A stretch of 64,000 bases of DNA, from contig NZ_CM011002.1 in the NCBI RefSeq assembly GCF_000158095.2, forward strand, positions 2,761,203 to 2,825,202, written 5' to 3'. Source of the stretch: Roseibium alexandrii DFL-11. GTDB lineage: Bacteria; Pseudomonadota; Alphaproteobacteria; Rhizobiales; Stappiaceae. This document shows positions 17,126-25,724 of the stretch, one piece after another; positions within the stretch are counted from its first letter, which is position 1, and every line of letters starts with the position of its first letter. The notes under the pieces were generated by a model. That model was not told where the DNA came from. It saw only the letters and a list, made by a program, of their open reading frames with translations, and made no database searches. The translations under genes were made by a program, and so were the position numbers.

Positions 17126-18163
17126 TCATTGTTGCCGGGGCCGGCCTTTTGCCTGCCGGTCTTCGATCGGGCTCTTGCCGTGCAAGCTCTTGTAGCGCTT
17201 TGCAAAATGTGAAGCATTGGCAAACCCGCAAGCCACCGCGATTTCAATGATCGGCATCGCGGTCCGGCAGACCAGCCGCTGAGCAATGTCGAGACGGATC
17301 TTGCTGTAATAGGCGAGCGGGGAACACTCGAAATAGTGCTGAAAATCCCGCTGGAGCTGCCGCGGGCTGACATTAAGCCGCGCCGCCAGCTGATTCTGGG
17401 ACAGGGTTTCACCAACGTTTTCGGTCATCAGTTCAATGCACCGGCGCAGACGCGGTGGGATCAGGTAGAGCTCGTCCCGCATCAAGGTATTCTGTCGTTC
17501 ACTGCCCGATCTCATATCCTGATGCAGCGCGATGCTTGCCACATCGCTGGCCACCGCTCCGCCATGCAGATCGGCTATGTAGCCAATCATCAGATCCAGC
17601 GCCGTAGTCCCGCCAGCACATGTCAAATAGTGATCGTCGGTCTGGATCAGGCTGTCGATGAGTTTGGCCTTCGGGAAGCGCTCCTTGAAGAGATCAGCGT
17701 ATTCCCAATGGATCGTGCATTGCCGCCCCTCCAGTAACCCAAGATCCGCAAGCACATAGGCACCGGTGCAAATGCCCGCGATCCTGGTTTTCTGATGGGC
17801 AAAACGCCGGATCCGGTTTTTGTGCGCAGGGCTCAGGCTGTTCAATTCGACATCATCGCTGCTGCAAATCGCCAGAAGATCCGACGACTTAACATCATCC
17901 AATGCGCAATCCGCCCGCATAATCCCACCGGAACTTGCCAGGGCGTCGTTTCCATCCAGCGTGCAGCAAACATACTCGAACGCCTTGCGCTTCATGATCT
18001 TGTTGGCAATGCGCAAGGGTTCGATGGCGGATGAAAAGGACAGCAGCGAGAAATTGTCCAGAAGCAGGAAACAGATGCTGGTGACCCCGGATGCCGCCGG
18101 TGCAGCACCGCTCAATTCGGCTGTTTGGAGTATCGCTTCGCGATTATCATCAAGTTGCGGCAT
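17126..18163 (-). CDS. GlxA family transcriptional regulator (DJ-1/PfpI plus AraC)
   Basis: 345 residues. The N-terminal DJ-1/PfpI-like domain (about 28-200) includes GICTGAYVLADLGLL, the nucleophile-elbow region. The C-terminal AraC helix-turn-helix pair (about 235-335) has LAARLNVSPRQLQRDF and the second-helix ACGFANASHFAKRYK. Members such as GbdR, CdhR and ArgR control the use of quaternary amines and amino acids. No target operon is adjacent: the upstream neighbour is the YqhA gene on the same strand. The regulated pathway is therefore unknown. Confidence 0.9.
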   Translation of the reverse strand: MPQLDDNREAILQTAELSGAAPAASGVTSICFLLLDNFSLLSFSSAIEPLRIANKIMKRKAFEYVCCTLDGNDALASSGGIMRADCALDDVKSSDLLAICSSDDVELNSLSPAHKNRIRRFAHQKTRIAGICTGAYVLADLGLLEGRQCTIHWEYADLFKERFPKAKLIDSLIQTDDHYLTCAGGTTALDLMIGYIADLHGGAVASDVASIALHQDMRSGSERQNTLMRDELYLIPPRLRRCIELMTENVGETLSQNQLAARLNVSPRQLQRDFQHYFECSPLAYYSKIRLDIAQRLVCRTAMPIIEIAVACGFANASHFAKRYKSLHGKSPIEDRQAKGRPRQQ

Positions 18164-18199
18164 TTCAATACCAGTGTCTCAAGGGTTAGCGCTTCTGCA

Positions 18200-18700
18200 C
18201 TATCTCTCGTTTGATTCAAAGACATTGGTCACAACATAGGTCGCCAGCAAGATCAAATGAAAGCCAAACAAGGCGGCCACTTGTAGCGCGGTTGCCTGAG
18301 AGTACTCCAAAAGCTCGCTGAGAACATGGATCGACGAGATGATTATGATCGTGGAGACGATCCGATGTTTCATGCGCCGGTAGGCCATTTGGCCCTGCAA
18401 AATATAATCTTCTCCATGCGCCGAGGCCCGGATCCGATAGCTGTTGTAGGTGTTGGTTGCCACCATAATCACCAGGTTCGCAATGAACACCATGTCCAGA
18501 AGATTGAGGATCAGCAGGATGGTTTTCTTGCGATCCATAAATTCAAAGGTCCGGACCGCAACCAGTATATCGACAACGAACGTGACCAGAAACAACATCA
18601 TGCCTATGGCAAGCCCGATCAGAAGCGGGATCTGAGCCCATCTGGTCAAGCGCGTGACCACATCCATTTCTTTTTCGGTGTTGTCCGCGCTGTCGCTCAT
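18200..18700 (-). CDS. YqhA/UPF0114-like membrane protein
   Basis: 166 residues with four predicted helices (about 24-48, 60-85, 110-128, 136-158). ILNLLDMVFIANLVIMV matches the central helix of the YqhA (UPF0114) family, and the spacing of helices agrees. The function of the family is not established. It lies 36 bp before the GlxA-type regulator gene on the same strand, so the two may share a transcript. Confidence 0.75.
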   Translation of the reverse strand: MSDSADNTEKEMDVVTRLTRWAQIPLLIGLAIGMMLFLVTFVVDILVAVRTFEFMDRKKTILLILNLLDMVFIANLVIMVATNTYNSYRIRASAHGEDYILQGQMAYRRMKHRIVSTIIIISSIHVLSELLEYSQATALQVAALFGFHLILLATYVVTNVFESNER

Positions 18701-19032
18701 TCATTCCTTCCTGTCAGTTGAAACCAACGCTTCTGAACAAAGGCCCTCTGCGGATCATTCAGCGCACTTTCGCGAGGCAGCGCATTGCTCAAGATCAAGC
18801 AGGGTCATTGAAAGTACCAGGCGACTTCCGCCAATACAGATCCGGCCTGACACCGATGATCTCACAGTCTCAGGCGCGCAGAGCCGCGCTCAATCAAGAC
18901 AAAATGCTTTCGTATTTTATCTGATTTTTCAAAGACAAGAGAATCAGCCATAACCGCGGCGGGTTAGCCAGAACCCGCATGTCAGGTGCGACCCACTCCG
19001 GGGCACCCGAAAGACCAAATAAAGGATCACAC
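18701..19032. other. intergenic region between divergent YqhA and hupE-like genes
   Basis: 332 bp. No gene-like frame with a ribosome site, no strong hairpin and no clear operator was seen. It must hold the two divergent promoters. A frame that extends the HupE gene back to 18979 has no ribosome site. Confidence 0.6.
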
Positions 19033-19626
19033 ATGAGTATTCGTTTTGCCGCCGCCGCGCTTCTTGTGGCCGTTTCGACCTCTCCTGCATTCGCCCACCT
19101 GGACCCGGCAGAGCATGGCTCCTTTGCCGCCGGCTTCACGCACCCGGTGTTCGGCCTTGATCATGTTCTAGCGATGATCGCCGTCGGTTTGTGGGCCGCG
19201 CTTGTCGGTGGCCGCGCGATCTGGTTGCTGCCGACTGTATTTGTCGGCGCAATGCTGTCCGGCTTTGCACTCTCGCTCGCCGGCGTTCCAATTCCCTATG
19301 TGGAACCGGTCATCCTCGCTTCGGTGATTATTCTTGGTTTGATCGTAGCGGCAGCCGTCAACCTGCCGAACTGGCTCAGCGTTGCCCTGGTTGCAGTCTT
19401 TGGTCTGTGCCACGGATATGCGCATGGCGGCGAAATGGGAAATGCCGGCTGGCTCGGTTACGCAGCAGGTTTCGCACTCGCAACGGTCATCCTTCACGCC
19501 GCCGGTGTGCTGATCGGCCATGGTGCGAACGTGGCAGCCGGACGGGATGGCCCGGTCGCCAAAACGATCATCCGCGCGATTGGCGCTGCAACAGCCGCTG
19601 GCGGTGTTCTGCTTGTGGTGAGCTAA
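19033..19626 (+). CDS. HupE/UreJ family protein
   Basis: 197 residues from ATG 19033, behind AAAGGATC. A signal-like first helix ending in SPAFAHLDP is followed by six further helices. The family motif HPVFGLDHVLAMIAVGLWA and a His-rich loop (GLCHGYAHGGEMG) are metal-binding candidates. HupE and UreJ proteins carry nickel (or cobalt) for hydrogenase or urease; neither enzyme is in this window, so this copy may serve another metalloenzyme. It converges with nadC 6 bp away. Confidence 0.9.
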   Translation: MSIRFAAAALLVAVSTSPAFAHLDPAEHGSFAAGFTHPVFGLDHVLAMIAVGLWAALVGGRAIWLLPTVFVGAMLSGFALSLAGVPIPYVEPVILASVIILGLIVAAAVNLPNWLSVALVAVFGLCHGYAHGGEMGNAGWLGYAAGFALATVILHAAGVLIGHGANVAAGRDGPVAKTIIRAIGAATAAGGVLLVVS

Positions 19627-19632
19627 GACTGT

Positions 19633-20493
19633 TTAGCTGATTTCGATATCAAGCCCGAGATCGAGAACCGGGGCCGAATGGGTAATCCAACCTGACGAGA
19701 TCAGGTCGACCCCGGCCTCGGCAACCGCCTGGACTGTGTCCAGTTCAATACCGCCGGAGGCTTCCAGAAGCGCCTTTCCACCCGTGATTTCGACGGCTTT
19801 TTCAAGCGTTTTGGGCGGCATGTTGTCGAGCATAATCACATCGGGCCCTGCTCCAAGAGCCTGATGAAGTTGCTCCAGCGTATCCACTTCAATTTCGATC
19901 TTTACCAGATGTCCGGCGTAAGCCTTGGCCGCAGACACAGCGTCTACCACACCGCCGGCAACGGCAATATGATTGTCCTTGATCAGGATCGCATCATCCA
20001 GACCGAAGCGGTGATTGGACCCGCCCCCGCATTTCACCGCGTATTTCTCAAACCCGCGCAGACCCGGAGTGGTTTTGCGAGTGCAGACAATCGATGCCTT
20101 TGTGTGGGCAATCCGGTCGGCGAAGAGGGATGTTGCACTGGCAATCCCTGAAAGATGGCCGAGGAAATTCAGGGCCACGCGCTCTGCCGAAAGGAGCGCT
20201 CGAGCCGGCCCGGTAATCCGGGCGACAACATCACCGGGTTCAAGCCGATCGCCATCTTGTTTGTCAGCTGCGAAAGACAGGCTGGCATCCGACTGTCGGA
20301 ACGCGCTTTCTGCAAGCGCGATCCCCGACAACACCCCCGGTTTGCGCGCTGCGATGACGGCCTCGGCGCGGGAGGTCACCGGGATGGTTGCCTGGCTGGT
20401 GATGTCCCCGGCCCGGCCCCAGTCTTCCAAAAGGGCCGCCTTAACGGCATCGTCCACCATCAGGCGCGGTAGGTCCGGCAGCTGTCTCGGCAT
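19633..20493 (-). CDS. nadC: nicotinate-nucleotide diphosphorylase (carboxylating), quinolinate phosphoribosyltransferase
   Basis: 286 residues, the usual size. [33 protein letters not shown] and [16 protein letters not shown] are diagnostic, carrying the Arg/Lys/His residues that bind quinolinate and PRPP. The C-terminal barrel ends with SGGI and [12 protein letters not shown]. It turns quinolinate into nicotinate mononucleotide, the third de novo NAD step. It starts 14 bp after nadB, completing nadA-nadB-nadC on the minus strand. Confidence 0.97.
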   Translation of the reverse strand: MPRQLPDLPRLMVDDAVKAALLEDWGRAGDITSQATIPVTSRAEAVIAARKPGVLSGIALAESAFRQSDASLSFAADKQDGDRLEPGDVVARITGPARALLSAERVALNFLGHLSGIASATSLFADRIAHTKASIVCTRKTTPGLRGFEKYAVKCGGGSNHRFGLDDAILIKDNHIAVAGGVVDAVSAAKAYAGHLVKIEIEVDTLEQLHQALGAGPDVIMLDNMPPKTLEKAVEITGGKALLEASGGIELDTVQAVAEAGVDLISSGWITHSAPVLDLGLDIEIS

Positions 20494-20507
20494 GGAAATA
20501 CTCGCAA

Positions 20508-22112
20508 TCAGATCACTGTTTCGAGGTTTTCGGCAACAAGCGCGTTGACCTCTTTCAAAGTCGCGTAAGACCGCTTGGCCATCGCAGGGTTTTCATCCGG
20601 GAAATCGGTGCGGAAATGGCCCCCCCGGCTTTCTTCGCGCATGAGGGCCGCCGCGGCAATCAGCTTGCCGGTCACCATCATGTTCTGAATAGACTGGCGC
20701 ACGCAGACGCTTTCGGCCTTTTGAATATCCGCCAGCGCCTTTCTCAGGCCTTCCCGGCTGCGCAGGACACCGACATTCTCAGACAGCGTGTTCCGCAGGA
20801 CCGTAATCGCATCGCGCTCTTCGATGTTCCGCTGGCTCGGCAGGCCGGGCGCTGCGTCCATCTCGTCCCAAAAGGCGCTGCGCGGCGTCGGCATCAGGCC
20901 TTGGATATCTTCCGCAATGCGAGCGGCAAACACCACGGCTTCCAAAAGGGAGTTGGAAGCCAGTCGGTTGGCCCCATGCGCGCCGGTGCTGGCAACTTCC
21001 CCCGCAGCCCAAAGGTTGTCGAGGGACGTCCGGCCATTGGCGTCGGTCAGGACGCCGCCCATGTGGTAATGCTCTGCCGGTGCGACCGGCAGGAGATCTT
21101 TGACCGGATCAAGGCCCGCGCTTTGCGCGGCGGCGAATACGGTCGGAAAGTCGTCCTTGAAACGGGCGCCAATCGCGTCCCGGCAATCCAGATAGGCACC
21201 GCGGCCTTCGAGGATCTCCCGGTGAATGGCTCTGGCGACGATGTCACGAGGTGCGAGTTCCAGATCGGCATGGATGCCTTCCATGAAGCGTTCTCCCGCC
21301 TTGTTGACAAGGATCGCGCCTTCGCCGCGCAAGGCCTCAGTTGCCAGCGGAGCGGGATCAGAGCCAACATCCAGGGCCGTTGGGTGGAACTGAACGAATT
21401 CGGCATCCGAAATGACCGCACCAGCGCGGGCCGCCATCGCCAATCCATGACCATTTGCTTCGCCGGGATTGGTCGTCATGGCATAAAGGTGGCCAATGCC
21501 GCCAGACGCCAGAACAACCGCTTTTGCGGGAAAAGCCATCCGTTCCAAACCACCGCGGCGCCGCGCCAGAACGCCGGTCACATACCGGCCTTCGCCGATG
21601 AAACTTTCGCCTATGTAGCCTTCAAGCACCCGGATTGACGGAGTTCGGCGAACAGCTGTAATCAGCGCGTCCATGATCGCCTTGCCGGCCATATCGCCGC
21701 GAACACGGACGACCCGGCTGTGCGAGTGGGCAGCTTCCCGGGACAGTTGGAGGCGGCCTTCCAGATCCTGATCAAACGGCACACCGTAGGACAGAAGGTC
21801 CCGAACGCGTTCGCTGCCCTCACGGGTCATCTGGTCGACGATGTTTTCTTCGCAAATGCCACAACCGGCAGCCAGCGTGTCATCGCGGTGCTTTTCGACT
21901 GAATCCTTTTCAGAAATCGCAGCGGCAATACCGCCTTGGGCCCAGGCGGACGAAGCGCCCTGCCCGATCGGTGCATTGGAGATGATCGTCACAGGCCGTG
22001 GGCTCAACTTCAGTGCACAGAAGAGGCCGGCCAATCCGCCGCCCAAAATGACAACGTCATCGACATCCTTGCCCGGATAGGCAGGTACAAAATCATCGGT
22101 CGAGATCGCCAT
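20508..22112 (-). CDS. nadB: L-aspartate oxidase
   Basis: 534 residues from ATG 22112, which has GGAAGG ahead of it; a TTG nine codons upstream has no such site. The FAD-binding motif [12 protein letters not shown] is at about residues 21-32. [35 protein letters not shown] and the C-terminal [13 protein letters not shown] mark the succinate-dehydrogenase flavoprotein family and the aspartate oxidase branch. It oxidises L-aspartate to iminoaspartate for NadA. A hairpin with a T-run separates it from nadA, so its level may be set apart from nadA. Confidence 0.97.
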   Translation of the reverse strand: MAISTDDFVPAYPGKDVDDVVILGGGLAGLFCALKLSPRPVTIISNAPIGQGASSAWAQGGIAAAISEKDSVEKHRDDTLAAGCGICEENIVDQMTREGSERVRDLLSYGVPFDQDLEGRLQLSREAAHSHSRVVRVRGDMAGKAIMDALITAVRRTPSIRVLEGYIGESFIGEGRYVTGVLARRRGGLERMAFPAKAVVLASGGIGHLYAMTTNPGEANGHGLAMAARAGAVISDAEFVQFHPTALDVGSDPAPLATEALRGEGAILVNKAGERFMEGIHADLELAPRDIVARAIHREILEGRGAYLDCRDAIGARFKDDFPTVFAAAQSAGLDPVKDLLPVAPAEHYHMGGVLTDANGRTSLDNLWAAGEVASTGAHGANRLASNSLLEAVVFAARIAEDIQGLMPTPRSAFWDEMDAAPGLPSQRNIEERDAITVLRNTLSENVGVLRSREGLRKALADIQKAESVCVRQSIQNMMVTGKLIAAAALMREESRGGHFRTDFPDENPAMAKRSYATLKEVNALVAENLETVI

Positions 22113-22144
22113 GAGACCTTCCTGGATGGAACTGGGCAATGCCC

Positions 22145-22174
22145 AAAAAGAGCTTCCGGGCCCAAGCCCGGAAG
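22145..22174 (-). terminator. terminator or attenuator between nadA and nadB
   Basis: CTTCCGGGC and GCCCGGAAG (22153-22174) form a perfect 9-bp stem with a 4-base loop. On the minus strand the stem is followed by CTCTTTTTGGG, so transcripts leaving nadA meet an intrinsic-type terminator before nadB. Confidence 0.7.
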
Positions 22175-22211
22175 TTATTCATTTGAAGATGTGTGACCTA
22201 ACCTTGGGCGG

Positions 22212-23294
22212 TCAGATTTTCAAGTTGATCATCCGCTCAACAGCCACCCGCGCCTTGTCGGCAATCACCGGATCGACGACCACCTCATCCTTCATCTCCA
22301 GAAGGGTGTCGAGGATCTTGTCCAAAGTGATCCGCTTCATGTGCGGACACAGATTGCATGGACGGATGAAGTTCACTTCCGGGGTCTCGCTGGCGACGTT
22401 GTCTGCCATGGAGCACTCGGTGATCATCATCACCTTTTCCGGTTGTTTGGTCTTCACCCAGTCGATCATGTGCGCCGTGGAGCCGGCAAAGTCAGCTTCC
22501 GCGACCACCTCGGGTGGGCATTCCGGGTGCGCGATGATCTTCACCTTCGGTTCGATCTTGCGGTAGTCGCGCAATTCCTGTGCGGTGAAACGTTCGTGGA
22601 CCTCACAGGCACCATCCCAGGTCAGCACTTCCACATCGGTTTTGTTGCCAACGTTCGCCGCTAGATATTTGTCCGGGATCAGGAACACCTTGTCGACACC
22701 GAAGCTCTCAACAACTTGCAGCGCATTGGACGATGTGCAGCAGATATCGCATTCGGCCTTCACGTCGGCAGACGTGTTCACATAGGTGATGATCGGGACG
22801 CCCGGGTTGCGCTCACGCAAGGCCCGCACATCCGCCCCTGTGATGGACTCAGCCAAGGAACAGCCGGCCTTCATGTCCGGAATCAACACGGTCTTTTCCG
22901 GGCTCAGGATCTTGGAAGTTTCCGCCATGAAGTGCACGCCGCACTGCACGATAACATCCGCATCGGTGCGGGTCGCCTCGATCGCAAGCTGCAAGCTGTC
23001 ACCCACGATGTCGGCCACGCCATGAAAGATGTCCGGCGTCATGTAGTTGTGCGCCAGAATGACCGCATTCCGCTCTTTTTTCAGCTTGTTGATCGCGTGG
23101 ATTGTCGGGGCCAGGGCCGGCCACTCGATCTCCGGAATGATGTGTTTCACCTTCTGGTAGATCGGGGCGGTCGCTTCCGCAACTTCAGCTGTGTAGCTCA
23201 GATCCGGACGGTTCAATTTGCCATAGCGATCCAGGGCCGAAAGGCCGTCTTTGATCGGAGTTCCGACCGGCGCGGTTGTTTGGGCAATGGTCAT
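22212..23294 (-). CDS. nadA: quinolinate synthase
   Basis: 360 residues from ATG 23294, chosen because GGGAGG stands 5 bases ahead; the longer frame runs through the promoter and operator. 4Fe-4S ligands are expected at C118 (QCGVHFMAE), one Cys in [10 protein letters not shown] (182-186), and one in [10 protein letters not shown] near the C-terminus. [11 protein letters not shown] and AHPECPPEV are further NadA blocks. It condenses iminoaspartate with dihydroxyacetone phosphate to quinolinate. It is the first gene of nadA-nadB-nadC, with a palindromic operator in its promoter. Confidence 0.97.
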   Translation of the reverse strand: MTIAQTTAPVGTPIKDGLSALDRYGKLNRPDLSYTAEVAEATAPIYQKVKHIIPEIEWPALAPTIHAINKLKKERNAVILAHNYMTPDIFHGVADIVGDSLQLAIEATRTDADVIVQCGVHFMAETSKILSPEKTVLIPDMKAGCSLAESITGADVRALRERNPGVPIITYVNTSADVKAECDICCTSSNALQVVESFGVDKVFLIPDKYLAANVGNKTDVEVLTWDGACEVHERFTAQELRDYRKIEPKVKIIAHPECPPEVVAEADFAGSTAHMIDWVKTKQPEKVMMITECSMADNVASETPEVNFIRPCNLCPHMKRITLDKILDTLLEMKDEVVVDPVIADKARVAVERMINLKI

Positions 23295-23346
23295 GGCGAC
23301 CTCCCTCATCTTGGCTCGAACACCGGTGTTTTTGGCCCGATGCACA

Positions 23347-23377
23347 CTTATACTCATTTTGAGCATATTTAGATCAA
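23347..23377 (-). promoter_or_regulatory. nadA promoter with palindromic NAD-regulator operator
   Basis: The 17-bp palindrome ATACTCA-TTT-TGAGCAT (23350-23366) has one mismatch. On the minus strand it lies between a -35-like TTGATC (23372-23377) and a -10-like TATAAG (23347-23352), 56 bp ahead of the nadA start. A regulator bound here would block RNA polymerase. The NadQ-type gene at 14525 is the natural candidate. Confidence 0.7.
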
Positions 23378-23705
23378 AAGAAAACGGGCTTGTGCCCATC
23401 TCTTTTGCTCGTTCGGAGTTTATATAAGAGGCTTTCACGGCAAAATCTATTACTTTCTGGCAAATAACTCAAAATCAGTTCGCAAGCGATTGATATTCCT
23501 TCACAAAATAAATTTTTTTCAACGCCGGCTAACCAAAGGGCACTTTGAGGCCTACAGGAATTCACCGGCACTTCGGGACGGTCCGGCCTTCCGTTGACCT
23601 CAACTGGCAATTCATTCTCAAGATTGATGGACACATCACAAATACACGTTTGGCCGTTTTGCCGGACGGGAGTATCTTATCGTCAATTCACGATGAGAGG
23701 TTCTG
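23378..23705. other. intergenic region upstream of the MFS gene
   Basis: About 330 bp of AT-rich DNA between the nadA promoter and the MFS start. It must contain the MFS promoter. AACT-N7-AGTT is present near 23466-23480, too weak to call an operator. No gene seen. Confidence 0.5.
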
Positions 23706-24941
23706 ATGTCAACTGCATCCACATCCCGGCGCGATGGCCCCAACATTCCCTTGGTTATCGCCTGCGGTTGTCTGATCGCGCTGATTTCCTTCGGGCCCCG
23801 CTCTGCTATGGGTCTCTTCTTCCAGCCGATGACGGACGCCCGTGACTGGAGCCGTGAGATCTTCGCACTTGCCATTGCCATCCAGAACCTGATGTGGGGG
23901 ATTGGTCAGCCGATTGCGGGGATGTTCGCCGACCGCTTCGGCACCTGGAAAGCCATGGCGATTGGCGCGACGCTTTATGCAGCTGGCCTCTTCCTGATGG
24001 TCGATGCCCAAAGCGCGGTAGCGCTGCATGTTTCGGCAGGTGTCCTCATTGGACTGGGTGTCGCCTTCTCATCGTTTTCGCTTGTGCTCGCCTCATTTGG
24101 CCGCACGGTCTCCACCGAGCAGCGTTCTATCGCCTTCGGCATCGGCACGGCGTCCGGGTCTCTCGGGCAGTTCCTGTTTGCTCCGCTCGGCGGCGCGCTG
24201 ATTGCCGGCATCGGCTGGCAGCAAACCCTGATCGTCTTCATGGGCCTGATCGCCCTGATCCCGCTCTTGGCGATCGCGCTGAAAGGAAAGGCCGCACCCC
24301 CGTCTTCCGATCAGGCTGTTGCGGACCAGAGCCTCACAAGCGCGATGGCCGAGGCGTTCGGCACCCGCGGGTTCATTTTGCTGACCATTGGCTTTTTCGT
24401 CTGCGGCTTCCACGTGGCGTTCATCACCGTCCACCTGCCCCCCTACATAGCCGATCTCGGTCTCGACCCGTCATGGGGCGCGACCTCGATCGCGCTGATC
24501 GGCCTGTTCAACATCGTCGGCTCCCTCGCCTCTGGATATATTGGCGGGCGCTATCCCAAACCGATCCTGCTCTCGCTGATCTATCTTGCAAGGGCCGTGG
24601 TGATCTTCGGCTTCATCATGCTGCCGGTGAGCCCGGTCTCCGTGCTGGTCTTCTCCGCACTGATGGGCCTGTTATGGCTGTCCACCATTCCCCCGACCTC
24701 CGGTCTGGTCGCGGTCATGTTCGGCCCGCGCTACATGGCAACGCTGTTCGGCTTCGTGTTCCTGTCCCACCAGATCGGCTCGTTCCTCGGCGTTTGGCTC
24801 GGCGGAAAGTTCTATGATGAAACCGGCTCTTACGACGCCATCTGGTGGATGGGCATTGCCCTTGGCATTGCAGCCGCCATCATCCACTGGCCAATCCAAG
24901 AAAAACCCGTCGACCGCCTCGCCCAACAGGCGGCGGAGTGA
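23706..24941 (+). CDS. MFS transporter (monocarboxylate/oxalate-formate type)
   Basis: 411 residues, twelve membrane helices. The loop between helices 2 and 3 reads GMFADRFGTWKAM, the MFS motif A, and SFGPRSAMGLFFQPM near the N-terminus resembles the oxalate:formate antiporter group. A cytosolic loop of about 25 residues separates the halves. The ATG at 23706 follows GAGAGG. It diverges from nadA, and nothing in the sequence ties it to NAD precursors. The substrate is likely a small carboxylate. Confidence 0.9.
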   Translation: MSTASTSRRDGPNIPLVIACGCLIALISFGPRSAMGLFFQPMTDARDWSREIFALAIAIQNLMWGIGQPIAGMFADRFGTWKAMAIGATLYAAGLFLMVDAQSAVALHVSAGVLIGLGVAFSSFSLVLASFGRTVSTEQRSIAFGIGTASGSLGQFLFAPLGGALIAGIGWQQTLIVFMGLIALIPLLAIALKGKAAPPSSDQAVADQSLTSAMAEAFGTRGFILLTIGFFVCGFHVAFITVHLPPYIADLGLDPSWGATSIALIGLFNIVGSLASGYIGGRYPKPILLSLIYLARAVVIFGFIMLPVSPVSVLVFSALMGLLWLSTIPPTSGLVAVMFGPRYMATLFGFVFLSHQIGSFLGVWLGGKFYDETGSYDAIWWMGIALGIAAAIIHWPIQEKPVDRLAQQAAE

Positions 24942-24988
24942 TGCAAGGCCTGGCCTAAATATTCTGCGTCATTACCCGGCGAGAAGAG

Positions 24989-25160
24989 CCTGTCCCCGAC
25001 ATGATCGGGGAGGTAATCCATTCCGTGACCGCCCCACAAGCACTGCTGATCGCATGGAGGAGGAGCGGGATGGATCCTCGGGTCAAGAGCCCGAGGATGA
25101 CGTGGGAAGGAAGCGCGCTAGCTGTCATCCCGGACGCAGCGAAGCGGAGATCCGGGACCT
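24989..25160. repeat. cluster of REP-like hairpins (family A)
   Basis: Three palindromes in a row between convergent genes: CCCCGA-CATGA-TCGGGG near 25000, CCTCGGG-TCAAGAG-CCCGAGG near 25076-25100, and the element with GTCATCCCGGACGCAGC...GAGATCCGGGACC at 25123-25160. The same kinds of element recur at 29309, 52931, 53607 and 57047. Confidence 0.8.
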
Positions 25161-25217
25161 ATTCGTTTGCAGAACTTCTTTTGGAACCCTGGGCTTCAAA
25201 GCCCTCGCCCCCACTCC

Positions 25218-25658
25218 TTACCCCTTCAGGCTTTCCCGGGTCTTGCCGATCATGAGTGCGGCCTCGGCAGCTTCGCGGCCTTTTTCGACGAAGTGGTCCT
25301 TATAAATGCCGATGTGGTGGTCGGTCGGCTGGAAGTGATGCGGGGTCAGGGACACCGACAGGACCGGAACGTTGCTGTCCAGGCCCGCCTGCATCAGGCC
25401 GCTGACAACTGCTTGCGCCACAAAGTCATGCCGGTAAATCCCGCCATCGACCACCAGAGCGGCCGCGGCAACGGCAGCATATTTGCCGCTGTTCGCCAGA
25501 TCGCGCGCGAGCAACGGCATTTCGAAAGCACCGGGCACGGTGAAGACATCGACCTGATCTGCCGGGATCACCTCGCAAAACCCATCCAGAGCGCGATCCA
25601 CGATGTCGGCGTGCCAGTTTGCCTTGATGAAGGCATAGCGGGTTGGGGCTGCAGTCAC
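25218..25658 (-). CDS. ribH: 6,7-dimethyl-8-ribityllumazine synthase, type II (RibH2)
   Basis: 146 residues from GTG 25658, with GGAG ahead of it. Family blocks are FIKANWHADIVD (substrate-site Trp/His), VPGAFEMPLLA, DGGIYRHDFVA and LTPHHFQ. The HDFVA and PHHF patterns place it with the decameric type II enzymes of Brucella and Mesorhizobium, not the icosahedral type I. It makes lumazine for riboflavin. No FMN riboswitch is visible upstream, and it stands last behind glyS, away from other rib genes, as is usual for RibH2. Confidence 0.93.
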   Translation of the reverse strand: MTAAPTRYAFIKANWHADIVDRALDGFCEVIPADQVDVFTVPGAFEMPLLARDLANSGKYAAVAAAALVVDGGIYRHDFVAQAVVSGLMQAGLDSNVPVLSVSLTPHHFQPTDHHIGIYKDHFVEKGREAAEAALMIGKTRESLKG

Positions 25659-25724
25659 GGCTTTCTCCAATAAGCAACAAATTTGGTGGAACGAGCCTCA
25701 TCAGGTGAGGCCCGAATTTGTGAG

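Noticed and set aside
20616..21638. 340-codon open frame antisense to nadB
   Set aside because: Overlaps the FAD and substrate domains of a clear nadB gene.
25659..25724. FMN riboswitch ahead of ribH2
   Set aside because: The 66-bp gap is too short and lacks the conserved RFN blocks; only a 6-bp hairpin (GCCTCA/TGAGGC) is present.
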